NCBI RefSeq assembly: GCF_025263685.1
Contig: NZ_CP092109.1
Span: 3,411,001 to 3,475,000 of the forward strand
Direction of reading: 5' to 3'
DNA: 64,000 bases
From: Geoalkalibacter halelectricus
GTDB lineage: Bacteria; Desulfobacterota; Desulfuromonadia; Desulfuromonadales; Geoalkalibacteraceae
Under the pieces are notes generated by a model. The model was not told the DNA's origin. It did not search any database and was given only the letters and a program-made list of their open reading frames with translations. The position numbers and the translations under genes were made by a program. Positions 1-9,427 of the stretch are shown piece after piece. Position 1 is the stretch's first letter. Each line of letters begins with the position of its first letter.

Positions 1-1005
1 GCAGCCTCGGCCGGGGCGCTCATCACCCTGGCGGCGGATTTTGCCGCCATGGCTCCCGGCACCAACATCGGCGCGGCTACGCCCGTGGCCCTCGGTGGCG
101 GTGAGCAGGACGACGCCATGATGGAGAAGGTGTTGCAGGATGCGGTGGCCTATGCCAAAAGCCTGGCCGAGCAGCGCGGACGCAACAAGGAGTGGGCCGA
201 GCGCATCATTCGCGAGGGGCTTTCCTCCTCGGCGCGCGAGGCGCTGGAGCTACAGGTTATCGACATCATCGCCGACGATCGCGACGATCTTTTTGCCCAA
301 CTCGACGGTCGGCGTTATCTGCGTGCCGGGCAGTCCATGACCCTGGCGACCGCGCAGGTGGATCTGGTGTTTTCCGAAATGAACTGGCGCCAGCAGATCC
401 TCACCGCCATCAGCAATCCCAACGTGGCCTATTTGCTGTTGATGCTCGGCTTTCTTGGGATTTTTTTCGAACTCTCCAACCCCGGCGCCATCGTTCCCGG
501 CGCCATTGGCGCCATTGCCTTGCTGTTGGCCTTTTTCGGGTTGCAGACCCTACCGGTCAATTATGTCGGCGTGCTGCTGCTGTTCCTTGCGGTGGTGTTG
601 TTCATGCTTGAGATCTATGTGTCTTCGTACGGAATGTTGACGGTGGGCGGCATATTGTCCATGGCCCTGGGGTCGCTCATGCTGATCGATACGGCCGAGC
701 CTTACATGCAGATCTCGCGCGCCGTTATTTTCGCCACGGTGCTGGTCTGCGCGGGATTTTTCATCGTCGTTATCTATTTCGTTACCCGCACCCAGCGCCG
801 GCCGGCCTTTTCCGGAACCGAAGGTATGGTCGGCGAACGTGGTCGCGCCGACTCGCCCATCGCGCCCGAGGGCCGGGTGTTCGTCCACGGTGAACTCTGG
901 ACGGCCGTTTCCAGCGAACATATCGCCGAAGGTGAGCCCATTGAAGTGGTCGGTATGTTGCCTGGTATGAAACTCGAGGTGCGCCGGATTAAATCCGAAC
1001 GCTGA
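1..1005 (+). CDS. NfeD-family membrane-bound serine protease, 3' part
   Basis: The reading frame is open from the first base, so the N-terminus lies outside the window; 334 codons are visible. The first residues, AASAGALITLAADFAAMAPG, match the ClpP-like active-site region of NfeD/STOPP proteases, where the Ser of the S-A-G triplet is the nucleophile. About five hydrophobic segments follow (visible residues ~125-250), then a short soluble C-terminal domain of the OB-fold type found in NfeD proteins. Family members cleave stomatin-like proteins at the membrane. The next gene, 62 bases downstream on the same strand, is such a protein, the classic NfeD-slipin pairing. The family call is firm; the substrate is inferred from that pairing. 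Confidence 0.9.
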   Translation, partial: AASAGALITLAADFAAMAPGTNIGAATPVALGGGEQDDAMMEKVLQDAVAYAKSLAEQRGRNKEWAERIIREGLSSSAREALELQVIDIIADDRDDLFAQLDGRRYLRAGQSMTLATAQVDLVFSEMNWRQQILTAISNPNVAYLLLMLGFLGIFFELSNPGAIVPGAIGAIALLLAFFGLQTLPVNYVGVLLLFLAVVLFMLEIYVSSYGMLTVGGILSMALGSLMLIDTAEPYMQISRAVIFATVLVCAGFFIVVIYFVTRTQRRPAFSGTEGMVGERGRADSPIAPEGRVFVHGELWTAVSSEHIAEGEPIEVVGMLPGMKLEVRRIKSER

Positions 1006-1067
1006 TTCTTTTGTCCGCGCAAGGGACCTTTGCCTTCCGCCAGCATTTTTCTTAAGGAGGTCAACTT

Positions 1068-1841
1068 ATGGATTTGCCCGTCAATATTTTCTGGCTGGTG
1101 ATACTTGCTTTGCTGGTGGTCATTATCGCCAGCGCCATCCGCATGCTTTACGAGTACGAGCGTGGGGTGGTTTTTCGTCTCGGGCGTTTCTCCAGCGTAA
1201 AAGGACCGGGCTTGCGTTTCATCATCCCCGGTGTCGATCGCATGGTGAAGGTAAGCTTGCGCACCGTGGCCATGGACGTGCCGCCGCAGGACGTCATCAC
1301 CAAGGACAACGTTTCGATCAAGGTGAATGCGGTCATCTATTTCCGCGTGGTCAGTCCCGATAAGGCCCTGATCGAGGTGGAAAACTATCTCTACGCCACC
1401 AGTCAGTTGGCCCAGACATCGCTGCGCAGTGTTCTCGGTCAGTCGGAGCTGGATGACCTGCTGGCCCATCGCGATCAGATCAACCAGCATTTGCAGGAGT
1501 TGCTCGATCGGCAGACCGACCCCTGGGGCGTGAAGATTTCCAACGTCGAAATCAAGCATGTCGACTTGCCCTCGGAAATGCAGCGCGCCATGGCACGACA
1601 AGCCGAGGCGGAGCGTGAGCGGCGCTCCAAGGTCATTCACGCCGAGGGGGAATTCCAGGCATCTCAAAAGTTGGCCGAGGCCGCCAGTATCATTTCCAAG
1701 GAAACCGGTGCCCTGCAACTGCGCTTCCTGCAAACTCTGACGGAGGTGTCGGCGGAGAAGAACTCCACGATTATCTTCCCCGTGCCTCTCGATCTGTTGA
1801 CCCCGTTTCTGGACAAAATGAAGAAAGACAAAGAGGGGTGA
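1068..1841 (+). CDS. Slipin (stomatin/prohibitin-like SPFH protein)
   Basis: A 257-residue protein with one N-terminal membrane anchor (residues ~5-25) followed by an SPFH/band-7 domain: [14 protein letters not shown] near residue 28, then the [18 protein letters not shown] strand typical of bacterial slipins. A charged helical stretch rich in Arg, Glu and Ala ([18 protein letters not shown]) lies near residues 175-200 and is expected to oligomerise. The start at 1068 follows AAGGAGGT at 1054-1061. The gene pairs with the NfeD protease upstream and is closed by a terminator. Slipins scaffold membrane microdomains and are cut by their NfeD partner; that role here is by family analogy. Confidence 0.92.
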   Translation: MDLPVNIFWLVILALLVVIIASAIRMLYEYERGVVFRLGRFSSVKGPGLRFIIPGVDRMVKVSLRTVAMDVPPQDVITKDNVSIKVNAVIYFRVVSPDKALIEVENYLYATSQLAQTSLRSVLGQSELDDLLAHRDQINQHLQELLDRQTDPWGVKISNVEIKHVDLPSEMQRAMARQAEAERERRSKVIHAEGEFQASQKLAEAASIISKETGALQLRFLQTLTEVSAEKNSTIIFPVPLDLLTPFLDKMKKDKEG

Positions 1842-1862
1842 GGAAATTTTTTGGATTCTTCC

Positions 1863-1890
1863 AGGCGGACCGTTGCGTCCGCCTTTTTTC
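1863..1890 (+). terminator. Rho-independent terminator after the slipin gene
   Basis: An 8-bp stem (1863-1870 with 1877-1884, AGGCGGAC/GTCCGCCT) with a 6-base loop is followed by a run of T. It ends the NfeD-slipin operon. Confidence 0.85.
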
Positions 1891-1970
1891 TTGGTTGGCC
1901 CATCTCCTATGTGGGAAAAGATGCGAAGACGAGGATTTTTTTTGTGTTGTGATTTCAGGAGGTTGGAACT

Positions 1971-2016
1971 TAGAACGACATTCTAGCTTGACAGGCATGC
2001 GCCCCTTTGTTTAGAT
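1971..2016 (+). promoter_or_regulatory. Candidate promoter and dyad upstream of pyruvate carboxylase
   Basis: TTGACA at 1988-1993 is spaced 17 bases from TTAGAT at 2011-2016; the -35 is perfect and the -10 weak. Just upstream, TAGAA-N5-TTCTA (1971-1985) is a small perfect dyad that could be an operator. This would leave a leader of about 140 bases with an AT-rich stretch (2045-2080). The assignment is tentative. Confidence 0.35.
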
Positions 2017-2160
2017 GCCACTGAAACGTCTACGACACGTAAGGTTTTAAAATTACTATAAAAATTTAGGCTCGTTAAAATGTAAATGCCTTTTATGGTG
2101 GCTTCCGTTCAACATTTTCACGGGCCGGCACGCATGGGGATGCCGGCAGGAGGAGGTTTA

Positions 2161-5100
2161 ATGGCAGTAAAAAAATTCAAGAAGGTCATGGCGGCGAACC
2201 GGGGTGAGATCGCCATCCGTATTTTCCGTGCCTGCACCGAGTTGGGCATCAGCACGGTGGCGATTTATTCGGAGGAAGACAAGATTTCGCTGCACCGCTA
2301 CAAGGCCGACGAGGCCTACCCGGTCGGCAGGGGCAAGAATCCCATCGATGCCTACCTGGCCATCGACGAGATCATCGACCTGGCCCGCAAGAAAGAGGTC
2401 GACGCCATCCATCCCGGCTATGGTTTTCTGTCTGAAAACGCCGAATTCGCCGAGGCTTGCGAGCGCGCCGGAATCACCTTCATCGGCCCGACGCCCGAGA
2501 TTCAGCGCCGCCTGGGCGATAAGGTCAGTGCCCGTGCCGTCGCCATCGAGGCTGGCGTACCGGTGGTACCAGGCACCGAAAAGCCCATTGCCACCGAGGA
2601 AGAAGCACTGATTTTCGCCAAGGAGGCGGGGTATCCCATCATCGTCAAGGCGGCCGCGGGCGGCGGTGGACGCGGCATGCGCGTGGCCCGCAATCAGCGC
2701 GAACTGCTCGAGGGACTCAAGAGTGCGGCCTCCGAGGCCAAGGCATCCTTCGGCAACGAGGCGGTGTTTCTCGAGAAATACATCGAGCATCCCAAGCATA
2801 TCGAAGTGCAGATCATGGGTGACACCCACGGCAACATCGTGCACTTCTTCGAGCGCGACTGCTCGATTCAACGGCGCCACCAAAAGGTGATCGAAATTGC
2901 CCCCTCCCTGAGCCTCTCCGCCGAGCAGCGCCAGGAAGTTTGCGACATGGCGATGAAAATCGCCCGTTCGGTGGATTACGTCAACGCCGGCACCGTCGAA
3001 TTTCTGCTGGACCAGCAGGGTAAATTCTACTTTATCGAAACCAATCCGCGCATCCAGGTCGAGCATACCGTCACCGAGATGGTGACCCAGCGCAACCTGG
3101 TGCAAATCCAGATTCGCGTGGCCGAAGGTCATCAGCTGTCGGATCCGCAAATCGGCATCACCAGCCAGGATGACATTGAACTGCGTGGCTTCGCCATCCA
3201 GAGCCGCGTGACCACCGAGGATCCCAGCAACAATTTCGCCCCCGACTTCGGTACCATCAAGGTCTATCGCACCGCTGCCGGCTACGGGGTGCGTCTTGAT
3301 GCCGGCCAGGGCTACGCGGGAGCCCAGGTCACGCCGCACTACGATTCGCTGCTGACCAAGATCACCGCCTTCGGGCGCGGCTTTCCCGACGCGGCGCGCA
3401 CCATGCACCGCGCCTTGCAGGAATTCCGTATTCGCGGCGTCAAGACCAATATCGGCTTTCTGGAAAACGTCATTACCCATCCGACATTTCTGGCCGGCAA
3501 GTGCGATACCTCGTTCATCGACACCCATCCGGAGTTGTTTCAGATCCCGGTTAAGCGCGACCGCGCCAACAAACTGCTCTGCTTTATCGGGCATACGGTG
3601 GTCAACGGCTATCCCGGCATCAAACCGGAAAAAGCCCTGCGCTTTCGCGACCTGCGCGAAGCCGAGGTGCCGGAGATCCATTATGATACGCCCCGCCCGC
3701 GCGGCACCCGCGACATCCTGCGCGAAAAGGGTGCCGAGGGACTGGCCCAATGGGCGCTCAAAGAGAAAAAGCTGCTGATCACCGACACCACCATGCGCGA
3801 TGCGCATCAGTCGCTCATGGCCACGCGCTTTCGCACCGCGGATCTGGATCGAATTGCCGAGGCGACCAGTGTTCTCGGCGGCGGCCTGTTTAGCTTGGAA
3901 ATGTGGGGCGGCGCGACCTTCGATGTCTCCATGCGCTTTCTGCGCGAGGACCCCTGGGAGCGCCTCGATCGGCTGCGGGCCAAGATCCCCAATGTCCTCT
4001 TTCAGATGCTGCTGCGCGGCTCCAACGCCGTCGGCTACACCAACTATCCCGACAACGTGGTGCAGGAATTCGTCAAGAAGGCGGCCGAAAGCGGCATCGA
4101 CGTGTTCCGCATTTTCGACTCCCTCAACTGGAGCAAGGGCATGGCCGTGGCCATGGAGGCGGTACGCAAGAGCGGCACCGTGTGCGAGGCGTCCATGTGC
4201 TACACCGGGGATATCCTCGATCCCAAGCGCGACAAGTATCCGCTGAAATACTACGTCGAGCTGGCCAAGGAATTGGAGAAGATGGGCGCTCATATCCTCG
4301 GCATCAAGGATATGGCCGGCCTGCTCAAACCCTTTGCCGCGGAGAAGCTCATCAAGGCGCTTAAGGCCGAGATCGGTATCCCCATCCATCTGCACACCCA
4401 TGACACCTCAAGCAATGGCGGCGCCATGCTGCTGGTGGCGGCCCAGGCCGGGGTGGACATCGTTGATCTGGCCCTGTCCTCGGTTTCGGGACTGACCGCC
4501 CAGCCCAACCTCAATGCGTTGCTGGCGGTGCTGGAAGGCACCCTCTGGGATCCCAAACTCGACCAGGAAGCTCTGCAACAGCTTGCCAACTACTGGGAAA
4601 CGGTGCGCACCTATTACGCGCCTTTCGAATCCGAGCTGCGCAGCGGCACGGCCCAGGTCTACCATCACGAGATTCCCGGCGGACAATATTCCAACTACAA
4701 GCCGCAGGTCGAGGGGTTGGGCCTGGGGCATCGCTGGGAAGAGTGCAAGGAGATGTACCGCAAGGTCAACGACATGTTCGGTGACGTCATCAAGGTGACG
4801 CCTTCCTCGAAGATCGTCGGCGACATGGCGATGTTCATGGTGCAGAACAACCTGCAGCCCGAGGATGTCTACGAGCGCGGTCATGACCTGACCTTTCCCA
4901 AGGGTGTTATCGACTTTTTCAAGGGCATGATCGGCCAGCCCGTCGGCGGCTTCCCCGAGGATCTGCAGCAAATCATTCTCAAGGACGAAAAACCCCTGAC
5001 CTGCCGCCCCGGGGAGTTGCTCGAACCCGTTGATTTCGTCGCCGCCAAAACCCAACTCGAGGAGAAAGTCGAGCACAAGGTAAGCGAACGCGACGTACTC

Positions 5101-5613
5101 TCCGCGGTTCTCTACCCCGGCGTGTGGGAGGAGTTCGACGGCCATCGCCAGGAGTTCGGCGATACTTCGGTGCTGCCGACCCCGGTGTTTTTCTACGGCA
5201 TGGAAACCGGCGATGAGCTCAACGTCGAAATCGAGCCGGGCAAGACCCTGATCGTTCGCCTCAATGCCGTAGGCAGTCTGCAGAAGGACGGCACGCGCAA
5301 TATTTACTTCGAACTCAACGGCGAGCCCCGTCAGGTGACGGTCAAAGATCTGTCCGTCGAGTCGGATGAGGCCAGCCACCAGAAGGCGGAAAAAGGCAAC
5401 GCCAAGCACGTAGGCGCCCCCATGCCGGGCAAGGTGTTCAAGCTCATGGTCAAGGTGGGTGACGAAGTCAGTGCCGGCGATACGCTGCTGATCACCGAGG
5501 CCATGAAGATGGAGACCAACGTCAAAGCCAAGGCTGCCGGCAAGATTGTCGAGGTGCTGTTCAAGGAAGGTGATGCCGTGCAGCAGGACGACCTGCTGGT
5601 GGTCTTCGAGTAA
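2161..5613 (+). CDS. pyc: Pyruvate carboxylase (single-chain, biotin-dependent)
   Basis: Catalyses ATP- and bicarbonate-dependent carboxylation of pyruvate to oxaloacetate, the anaplerotic feed of the TCA cycle. The 1150-residue chain has the full domain order: biotin carboxylase with ATP-grasp (residues ~1-450, glycine-rich AAAGGGGRGMR and EHPKHIEVQI), a carboxyltransferase TIM barrel (~530-800, ITDTTMRDAHQS, metal-binding HLHTHDT), the allosteric linker region, and a C-terminal biotin carrier with EAMKMET, whose Lys (~1116) takes biotin. An upstream start at 2086 is open, but the ATG at 2161 sits behind AGGAGG at 2149-2154 and matches the usual N-terminus of the family. A palindromic element and a terminator follow. 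Length and domain order are normal for single-chain PYC. Confidence 0.97.
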   Translation: MAVKKFKKVMAANRGEIAIRIFRACTELGISTVAIYSEEDKISLHRYKADEAYPVGRGKNPIDAYLAIDEIIDLARKKEVDAIHPGYGFLSENAEFAEACERAGITFIGPTPEIQRRLGDKVSARAVAIEAGVPVVPGTEKPIATEEEALIFAKEAGYPIIVKAAAGGGGRGMRVARNQRELLEGLKSAASEAKASFGNEAVFLEKYIEHPKHIEVQIMGDTHGNIVHFFERDCSIQRRHQKVIEIAPSLSLSAEQRQEVCDMAMKIARSVDYVNAGTVEFLLDQQGKFYFIETNPRIQVEHTVTEMVTQRNLVQIQIRVAEGHQLSDPQIGITSQDDIELRGFAIQSRVTTEDPSNNFAPDFGTIKVYRTAAGYGVRLDAGQGYAGAQVTPHYDSLLTKITAFGRGFPDAARTMHRALQEFRIRGVKTNIGFLENVITHPTFLAGKCDTSFIDTHPELFQIPVKRDRANKLLCFIGHTVVNGYPGIKPEKALRFRDLREAEVPEIHYDTPRPRGTRDILREKGAEGLAQWALKEKKLLITDTTMRDAHQSLMATRFRTADLDRIAEATSVLGGGLFSLEMWGGATFDVSMRFLREDPWERLDRLRAKIPNVLFQMLLRGSNAVGYTNYPDNVVQEFVKKAAESGIDVFRIFDSLNWSKGMAVAMEAVRKSGTVCEASMCYTGDILDPKRDKYPLKYYVELAKELEKMGAHILGIKDMAGLLKPFAAEKLIKALKAEIGIPIHLHTHDTSSNGGAMLLVAAQAGVDIVDLALSSVSGLTAQPNLNALLAVLEGTLWDPKLDQEALQQLANYWETVRTYYAPFESELRSGTAQVYHHEIPGGQYSNYKPQVEGLGLGHRWEECKEMYRKVNDMFGDVIKVTPSSKIVGDMAMFMVQNNLQPEDVYERGHDLTFPKGVIDFFKGMIGQPVGGFPEDLQQIILKDEKPLTCRPGELLEPVDFVAAKTQLEEKVEHKVSERDVLSAVLYPGVWEEFDGHRQEFGDTSVLPTPVFFYGMETGDELNVEIEPGKTLIVRLNAVGSLQKDGTRNIYFELNGEPRQVTVKDLSVESDEASHQKAEKGNAKHVGAPMPGKVFKLMVKVGDEVSAGDTLLITEAMKMETNVKAKAAGKIVEVLFKEGDAVQQDDLLVVFE

Positions 5614-5644
5614 GGCGAAGATGCTAGGTTTCAACTGTTCAGCA

Positions 5645-5749
5645 TGGGGTCGCAGCCCCCATGACGAGGGGCGCTTTTCGCCGTCCATGGCCGCTTGACT
5701 AGCGCCATCCCTGGCGCTAGACACCCTCGCCATGGGGGCTGCGACCCCA
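5645..5749. repeat. Long nested inverted repeat after pyc
   Basis: Two 26-base arms (5645-5670 and 5724-5749, starting TGGGGTCGCAGCCCCCATG) are inverted repeats of each other with a single mismatch (5664/5730). The 53-base centre holds a second perfect hairpin, CTAGCGCCA-TCCC-TGGCGCTAG at 5699-5720, and a small GGCG/CGCC pairing near 5670-5682. There is no U-run after the outer stem, and the true terminator lies 50 bases further on. It could be a miniature mobile element, a structured RNA or a cruciform; the sequence alone does not decide. Confidence 0.8.
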
Positions 5750-5799
5750 CACTGGGTGAATTGGATACTAAATCTCGATATTTTATTGATTTGCTTTTC

Positions 5800-5828
5800 A
5801 GCCGGGCCTTGTGCCCGGCTATTTTTTT
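5800..5828 (+). terminator. Rho-independent terminator after pyc
   Basis: An 8-bp stem AGCCGGGC/GCCCGGCT (5800-5807 and 5813-5820) with a 5-base loop is followed by ATTTTTTT. Confidence 0.88.
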
Positions 5829-5915
5829 GAGCGGCGGCCGGACCTCTTGCGGCTTCTCAAGGCGTCGGCCCTATGCTAGGCTGGGAGCAAATCGAGCAGG
5901 AAAGGGTGGATTGTC

Positions 5916-7058
5916 ATGTGGAGGGGTTGGAGTCGGCATTTTGCCGCCGTCATGCTAAGCCTGGTGCTGGTTGTGCCCGAGCCGGCCCTGGGCGCTCATT
6001 TGACCCAGCGCGACTGGATGAAGAGCCTGGTCGCCGGTCTGGGATTGTCCTTCGGGTTGCCCGATGAGCCCGAGGACGCGGATTACCTGCGCATACTCTC
6101 GGGGCGCCGCACCTTGCGCATCGAGGCCGAAGAGGCGCTGAACCCCGAAAGCCTGGTGTCGATCAAGGACTTTCCCCACTTCGGGCCCTTCAGCGGTTCG
6201 GGGTGGGTCAGCGGCATCGCCATGCCGACCACCGCGCACCTCTCCTTTCTGCTGCCCCTGCGCGGAACCTACGAGGTCAGCGTGGTGGTGCGCCTGGCCG
6301 AGCATGTTATTCACCTGGGTGGGCAGGAGTTCGTGGCCGCGGGCGGGCATGAGTTTACCCGCGTGGAACTCGGCTCCGTGGATTTGGAAGCCGGCCTGCA
6401 GGAGGTGATCGTCCATCTGCCGCCTAACGGCGCCATCGATTTCTTCGAGCTGCGGGCCGCGGATTTCACGGCCGTCGAGCCTTTGGGCGGGTGGCGTCTT
6501 GATCGCCTGTTGATGCGCGAGGATCTGGCCGCAACGGCCCTGCGCGCGCTGGACTTGCTGGACAGTCTGCCTGCGGCTGATTCCGACCTGCTCTTCGAAG
6601 CGGAAGACGCACCGGAACAAGGCGGTGCCTCGGTGGTGTCGATTCGCTATCTCGGCGCACCGAGCGGTGGACGCTGGCTGCGGGCCACGACCGCCCCGGC
6701 CGAGGTGATCCTGCCGATCCGGGTTGACCGACCTGGCGTTTATCGACTCAACCTGACCGGGGTCGGCAACCAGCCGAGCGGCGTTCAGGTGAATGATGAG
6801 CCGCCACGCAAAGTGGCCTGGCCGTCCTTTCTCGCCGAGGCTTCGGTGGGCAGCTTTTTCCTGGATGCCGGGGAGCATCGGGTACGGGTGGATCTTCCCC
6901 CCGGAAGCGGCCTCGATGTGCTTCGTCTGCAAAAACTCAGCTCCGATGCCGAGGCGCTCACACGACTTTGCGGCCTGGTGGGGGGATTTGGTCCCGCCCA
7001 GGCCGGCGAGGTGGATGACCTGCTGGCTCTGCTAGCAGGTCTGGGCGCTTTTTTCTAA
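5916..7058 (+). CDS. Exported protein with two carbohydrate-binding-like repeats
   Basis: A 380-residue protein of unknown function. Residues ~8-27 form a signal peptide ending ALGA. The body looks like two copies of one beta-rich domain. The first starts near residue 67 (LRIEAEEALNPESLVSI) and the second near 225 (LLFEAEDAPEQGGASVVSI). Each has a central G-x-Y/R-x-V/L-strand and a C-terminal [A/G]-x-[Q/H]-x-[V]-x-[V]-x-LPP segment (LQEVIVHLPP; EHRVRVDLPP). The E-A-E-x opening and overall plan recall CBM6/35-type beta sandwiches, but this is pattern reading, not a domain hit. The comEC start follows the stop after only two bases, so the two are probably co-transcribed. Confidence 0.7.
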   Translation: MWRGWSRHFAAVMLSLVLVVPEPALGAHLTQRDWMKSLVAGLGLSFGLPDEPEDADYLRILSGRRTLRIEAEEALNPESLVSIKDFPHFGPFSGSGWVSGIAMPTTAHLSFLLPLRGTYEVSVVVRLAEHVIHLGGQEFVAAGGHEFTRVELGSVDLEAGLQEVIVHLPPNGAIDFFELRAADFTAVEPLGGWRLDRLLMREDLAATALRALDLLDSLPAADSDLLFEAEDAPEQGGASVVSIRYLGAPSGGRWLRATTAPAEVILPIRVDRPGVYRLNLTGVGNQPSGVQVNDEPPRKVAWPSFLAEASVGSFFLDAGEHRVRVDLPPGSGLDVLRLQKLSSDAEALTRLCGLVGGFGPAQAGEVDDLLALLAGLGAFF

Positions 7059-7060
7059 GC

Positions 7061-9427
7061 GTGTCTTCCCATGGTGTGCTTCCCTGGCTGCTGGCTTTTT
7101 GCGCCGGCATCGCCACGGCTCCTTTCGGTCTGCATGCCCCCTGGATGCTGATCGCCGTCCCCGCGGCGACCGGACTTGTGTATTATCAGCGGCGCCATCC
7201 CGTGCGGCATCCGCTGGCTGCCGGGCTGTTTTTCTTTTGCACCGGGTATCTGCTCTACGGGCTGGCCCTCACCCCCGCACCCGGTGAGGACCTCCGCGTC
7301 TGGGCGCAGGAGGGCGAAGTCCTGGTTGAAGCCGAGGTACTCAACGTCGGGCGCCGCGACCTCGGCAAGGGCTATGTGGATCTGCTCGTCCTAAGCGTGC
7401 GCAAGGATGGTCTGATACATGAAACCAGTGGCCGCTTGCGCCTGTTTCACGAGGGAGGCGAGGCGCGGATTTTCCCCGGTGATCATCTCAGATTCCGCGC
7501 CAGGCTGCGCCAGGCCTACAACTTCGGGACGCCGGGAGAGTTCGACTATCCGCGCTACCTGGCCGCGCGCGGCATCTGGATCACGGCCTATCTCAAAAGT
7601 ATCGACGAGGCGGCGCTTCTTCCCCGGGCGAAACTCGACACACCCAGGCGGATTGCCGGCTACTGGCGTCAGCAGGTGCTGGTGCTCATCGACCAGGCCA
7701 CGCCCTGCGATACGGCGGCTCTGCTCGGCGCCCTGCTGGTCGGGGAGAAGGGCGCCATCAGCAGCACCCAGCGTGAGGTTCTGGCACGCGGAGGCATATC
7801 CCACCTTTTTTCCATCTCCGGTCTGCATCTCGGACTGATCGGGTTTTACGCCTACCACCTGGTGTTTTTCTTCTGGCGGCGCAGCGAGCTGTTGCTGCTC
7901 TATTTGCCGCCACGACGCTATCTGCCCCTGTTCCTGCTGCCCGTTTTGCTGGCCTATTTCCTCTTTACCGGCGAAGCACTGCCGACCCGCCGCGCCTTCG
8001 CGATGGCCGCAGTCGGTGCGGTTCTCTGGCTGTACTCGCGGCGCACGGCGCCCCTGAACGTATTGTGGGCCGCGGCGCTGATATTTTTGCTCTTCGAACC
8101 GCTTCTGTTGTTCGAGGCCTCCTTTCAGCTCTCTTTCGCGGGCGTTGCGGGTATCATGCTGTTGCTGCCCCACTGGTCAAAAAAAGTTCCGCAACAGCCG
8201 TTCTTGCTGCGCTGGTTTTTTCTTCTGGGGCTCACCACCCTGGCGGCCACCCTCGCCACCCTGCCGCTGACTCTGCTGCACTTTCACATGCTGGCGCCCG
8301 CTGCCTTGCTGACCAATCTGCTGGCGGTGCCCTTGATCGGTCTGGTGGCCGTTCCCCTCGGTTTGGCAGCGATTCTGCTGACGCCCTGGTGGGAAACCGG
8401 CGCCAAAACCTTGTTGGCCCTTGACGGCCTGGTGGTGCAAGCCACTTTCGATCTCGTCGCCTGGTTGGTGTCTCAACCCCTGTTGGCCGGTTGGCGCCTG
8501 TACCCGACACCGCGCGAGATGCTCGGGGTTTTTCTTTTTGCCGCCATCTTGTTGCTCTGGTATCGCCTGCGACCCCACCTGCGTGTCGCGGTCGGTCTGT
8601 GTGCCTGCCTGCTGATTGTGCTGCCCACGTCGCGGCCCGCGCAATTCGAGGTCGTGGCTCTAAGCGTAGGACAGGGCGATGCAACCTTGTTGCGCTTTGT
8701 GGACGGCCGAAATATTCTGGTCGACGGCGGCGGGCTGCGCAGCGACACCTTCGATGTCGGCGAGCGCCTGGTGGCACCCGCCCTGGGTTATTTCGGCGTG
8801 CGCCATCTGGATGCGGTGATGCTGACCCACGACCACCCCGATCACCGCAAGGGGTTGCATTTTATCCTTGAGCAGTTCTCGGTAGGCGAATTCTGGGCGC
8901 CGGCGCCTCTGGACGAGTTGGATGCTGAATTCGTGGGGATTTTATCCCGTCGGCAGGTGCCGGTGAAGTTTTTCGACCTTGGCTGGACTTTTATGACGGA
9001 AGGTGCCGGGCGGGAACTGGCAATATTTCGCGGTGATGGGCGCGATTTTTCCCTAAACGATCAATCCCTGGTGCTTTACGCCGCCCATGGCGGAGAAGCG
9101 GTGCTGTTGACCGGAGACCTCGAATCTCTGGGCGTGGCGGAGTTGCTCTTGCATCCTTTTCCCGGCCCGGTATCCTTGCTGAAGTTGCCGCATCACGGCA
9201 GTGGCCGCTCGAACACCGAGACCCTGGTGACGGTCCTGCGCCCCCAGGCGACTTTCGCCTCATCGGGGCGCAACAACGTCTTTGGTCATCCGGCGGCCGC
9301 GCTGGTGGGTTATCTCGAAGCGGTCGATATTCCGTTGGCCCGCACGGATATCGAGGGGAGTCTGCGCATGCGCAGCGATGGAAGCGCCTGGACGATTCAG
9401 AGGTGGGAGCGAGGGGCGTTTCGTTGA
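7061..9427 (+). CDS. comEC: ComEC/Rec2 DNA-uptake channel protein
   Basis: A 788-residue inner-membrane protein. N-terminal hydrophobic segments and a DUF4131-like soluble region precede the Competence domain with many helices (residues ~220-500, GISHLFSISGLHLGL). A C-terminal metallo-beta-lactamase-like domain follows (~530-780, LSVGQGDATLL, metal motif THDHPDH, LPHHGSGRSN). The family moves single-stranded DNA across the membrane during transformation and degrades or releases the other strand. The retained histidines suggest the nuclease-like domain is intact. The start is a GTG two bases after the previous stop, which indicates translational coupling. No other competence gene is in view. 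Confidence 0.95.
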   Translation: MSSHGVLPWLLAFCAGIATAPFGLHAPWMLIAVPAATGLVYYQRRHPVRHPLAAGLFFFCTGYLLYGLALTPAPGEDLRVWAQEGEVLVEAEVLNVGRRDLGKGYVDLLVLSVRKDGLIHETSGRLRLFHEGGEARIFPGDHLRFRARLRQAYNFGTPGEFDYPRYLAARGIWITAYLKSIDEAALLPRAKLDTPRRIAGYWRQQVLVLIDQATPCDTAALLGALLVGEKGAISSTQREVLARGGISHLFSISGLHLGLIGFYAYHLVFFFWRRSELLLLYLPPRRYLPLFLLPVLLAYFLFTGEALPTRRAFAMAAVGAVLWLYSRRTAPLNVLWAAALIFLLFEPLLLFEASFQLSFAGVAGIMLLLPHWSKKVPQQPFLLRWFFLLGLTTLAATLATLPLTLLHFHMLAPAALLTNLLAVPLIGLVAVPLGLAAILLTPWWETGAKTLLALDGLVVQATFDLVAWLVSQPLLAGWRLYPTPREMLGVFLFAAILLLWYRLRPHLRVAVGLCACLLIVLPTSRPAQFEVVALSVGQGDATLLRFVDGRNILVDGGGLRSDTFDVGERLVAPALGYFGVRHLDAVMLTHDHPDHRKGLHFILEQFSVGEFWAPAPLDELDAEFVGILSRRQVPVKFFDLGWTFMTEGAGRELAIFRGDGRDFSLNDQSLVLYAAHGGEAVLLTGDLESLGVAELLLHPFPGPVSLLKLPHHGSGRSNTETLVTVLRPQATFASSGRNNVFGHPAAALVGYLEAVDIPLARTDIEGSLRMRSDGSAWTIQRWERGAFR

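Noticed and set aside
2158-4401. A 747-codon open frame on the minus strand across pyruvate carboxylase
   Set aside because: It mirrors the codons of the real gene in high-GC DNA, has no ribosome site and its translation matches no protein pattern.
9275-9284. Partial match to the dispersed repeat core (CAACAACGTC) inside comEC
   Set aside because: Only about ten bases match and it lies in conserved coding sequence, so it is taken as chance.
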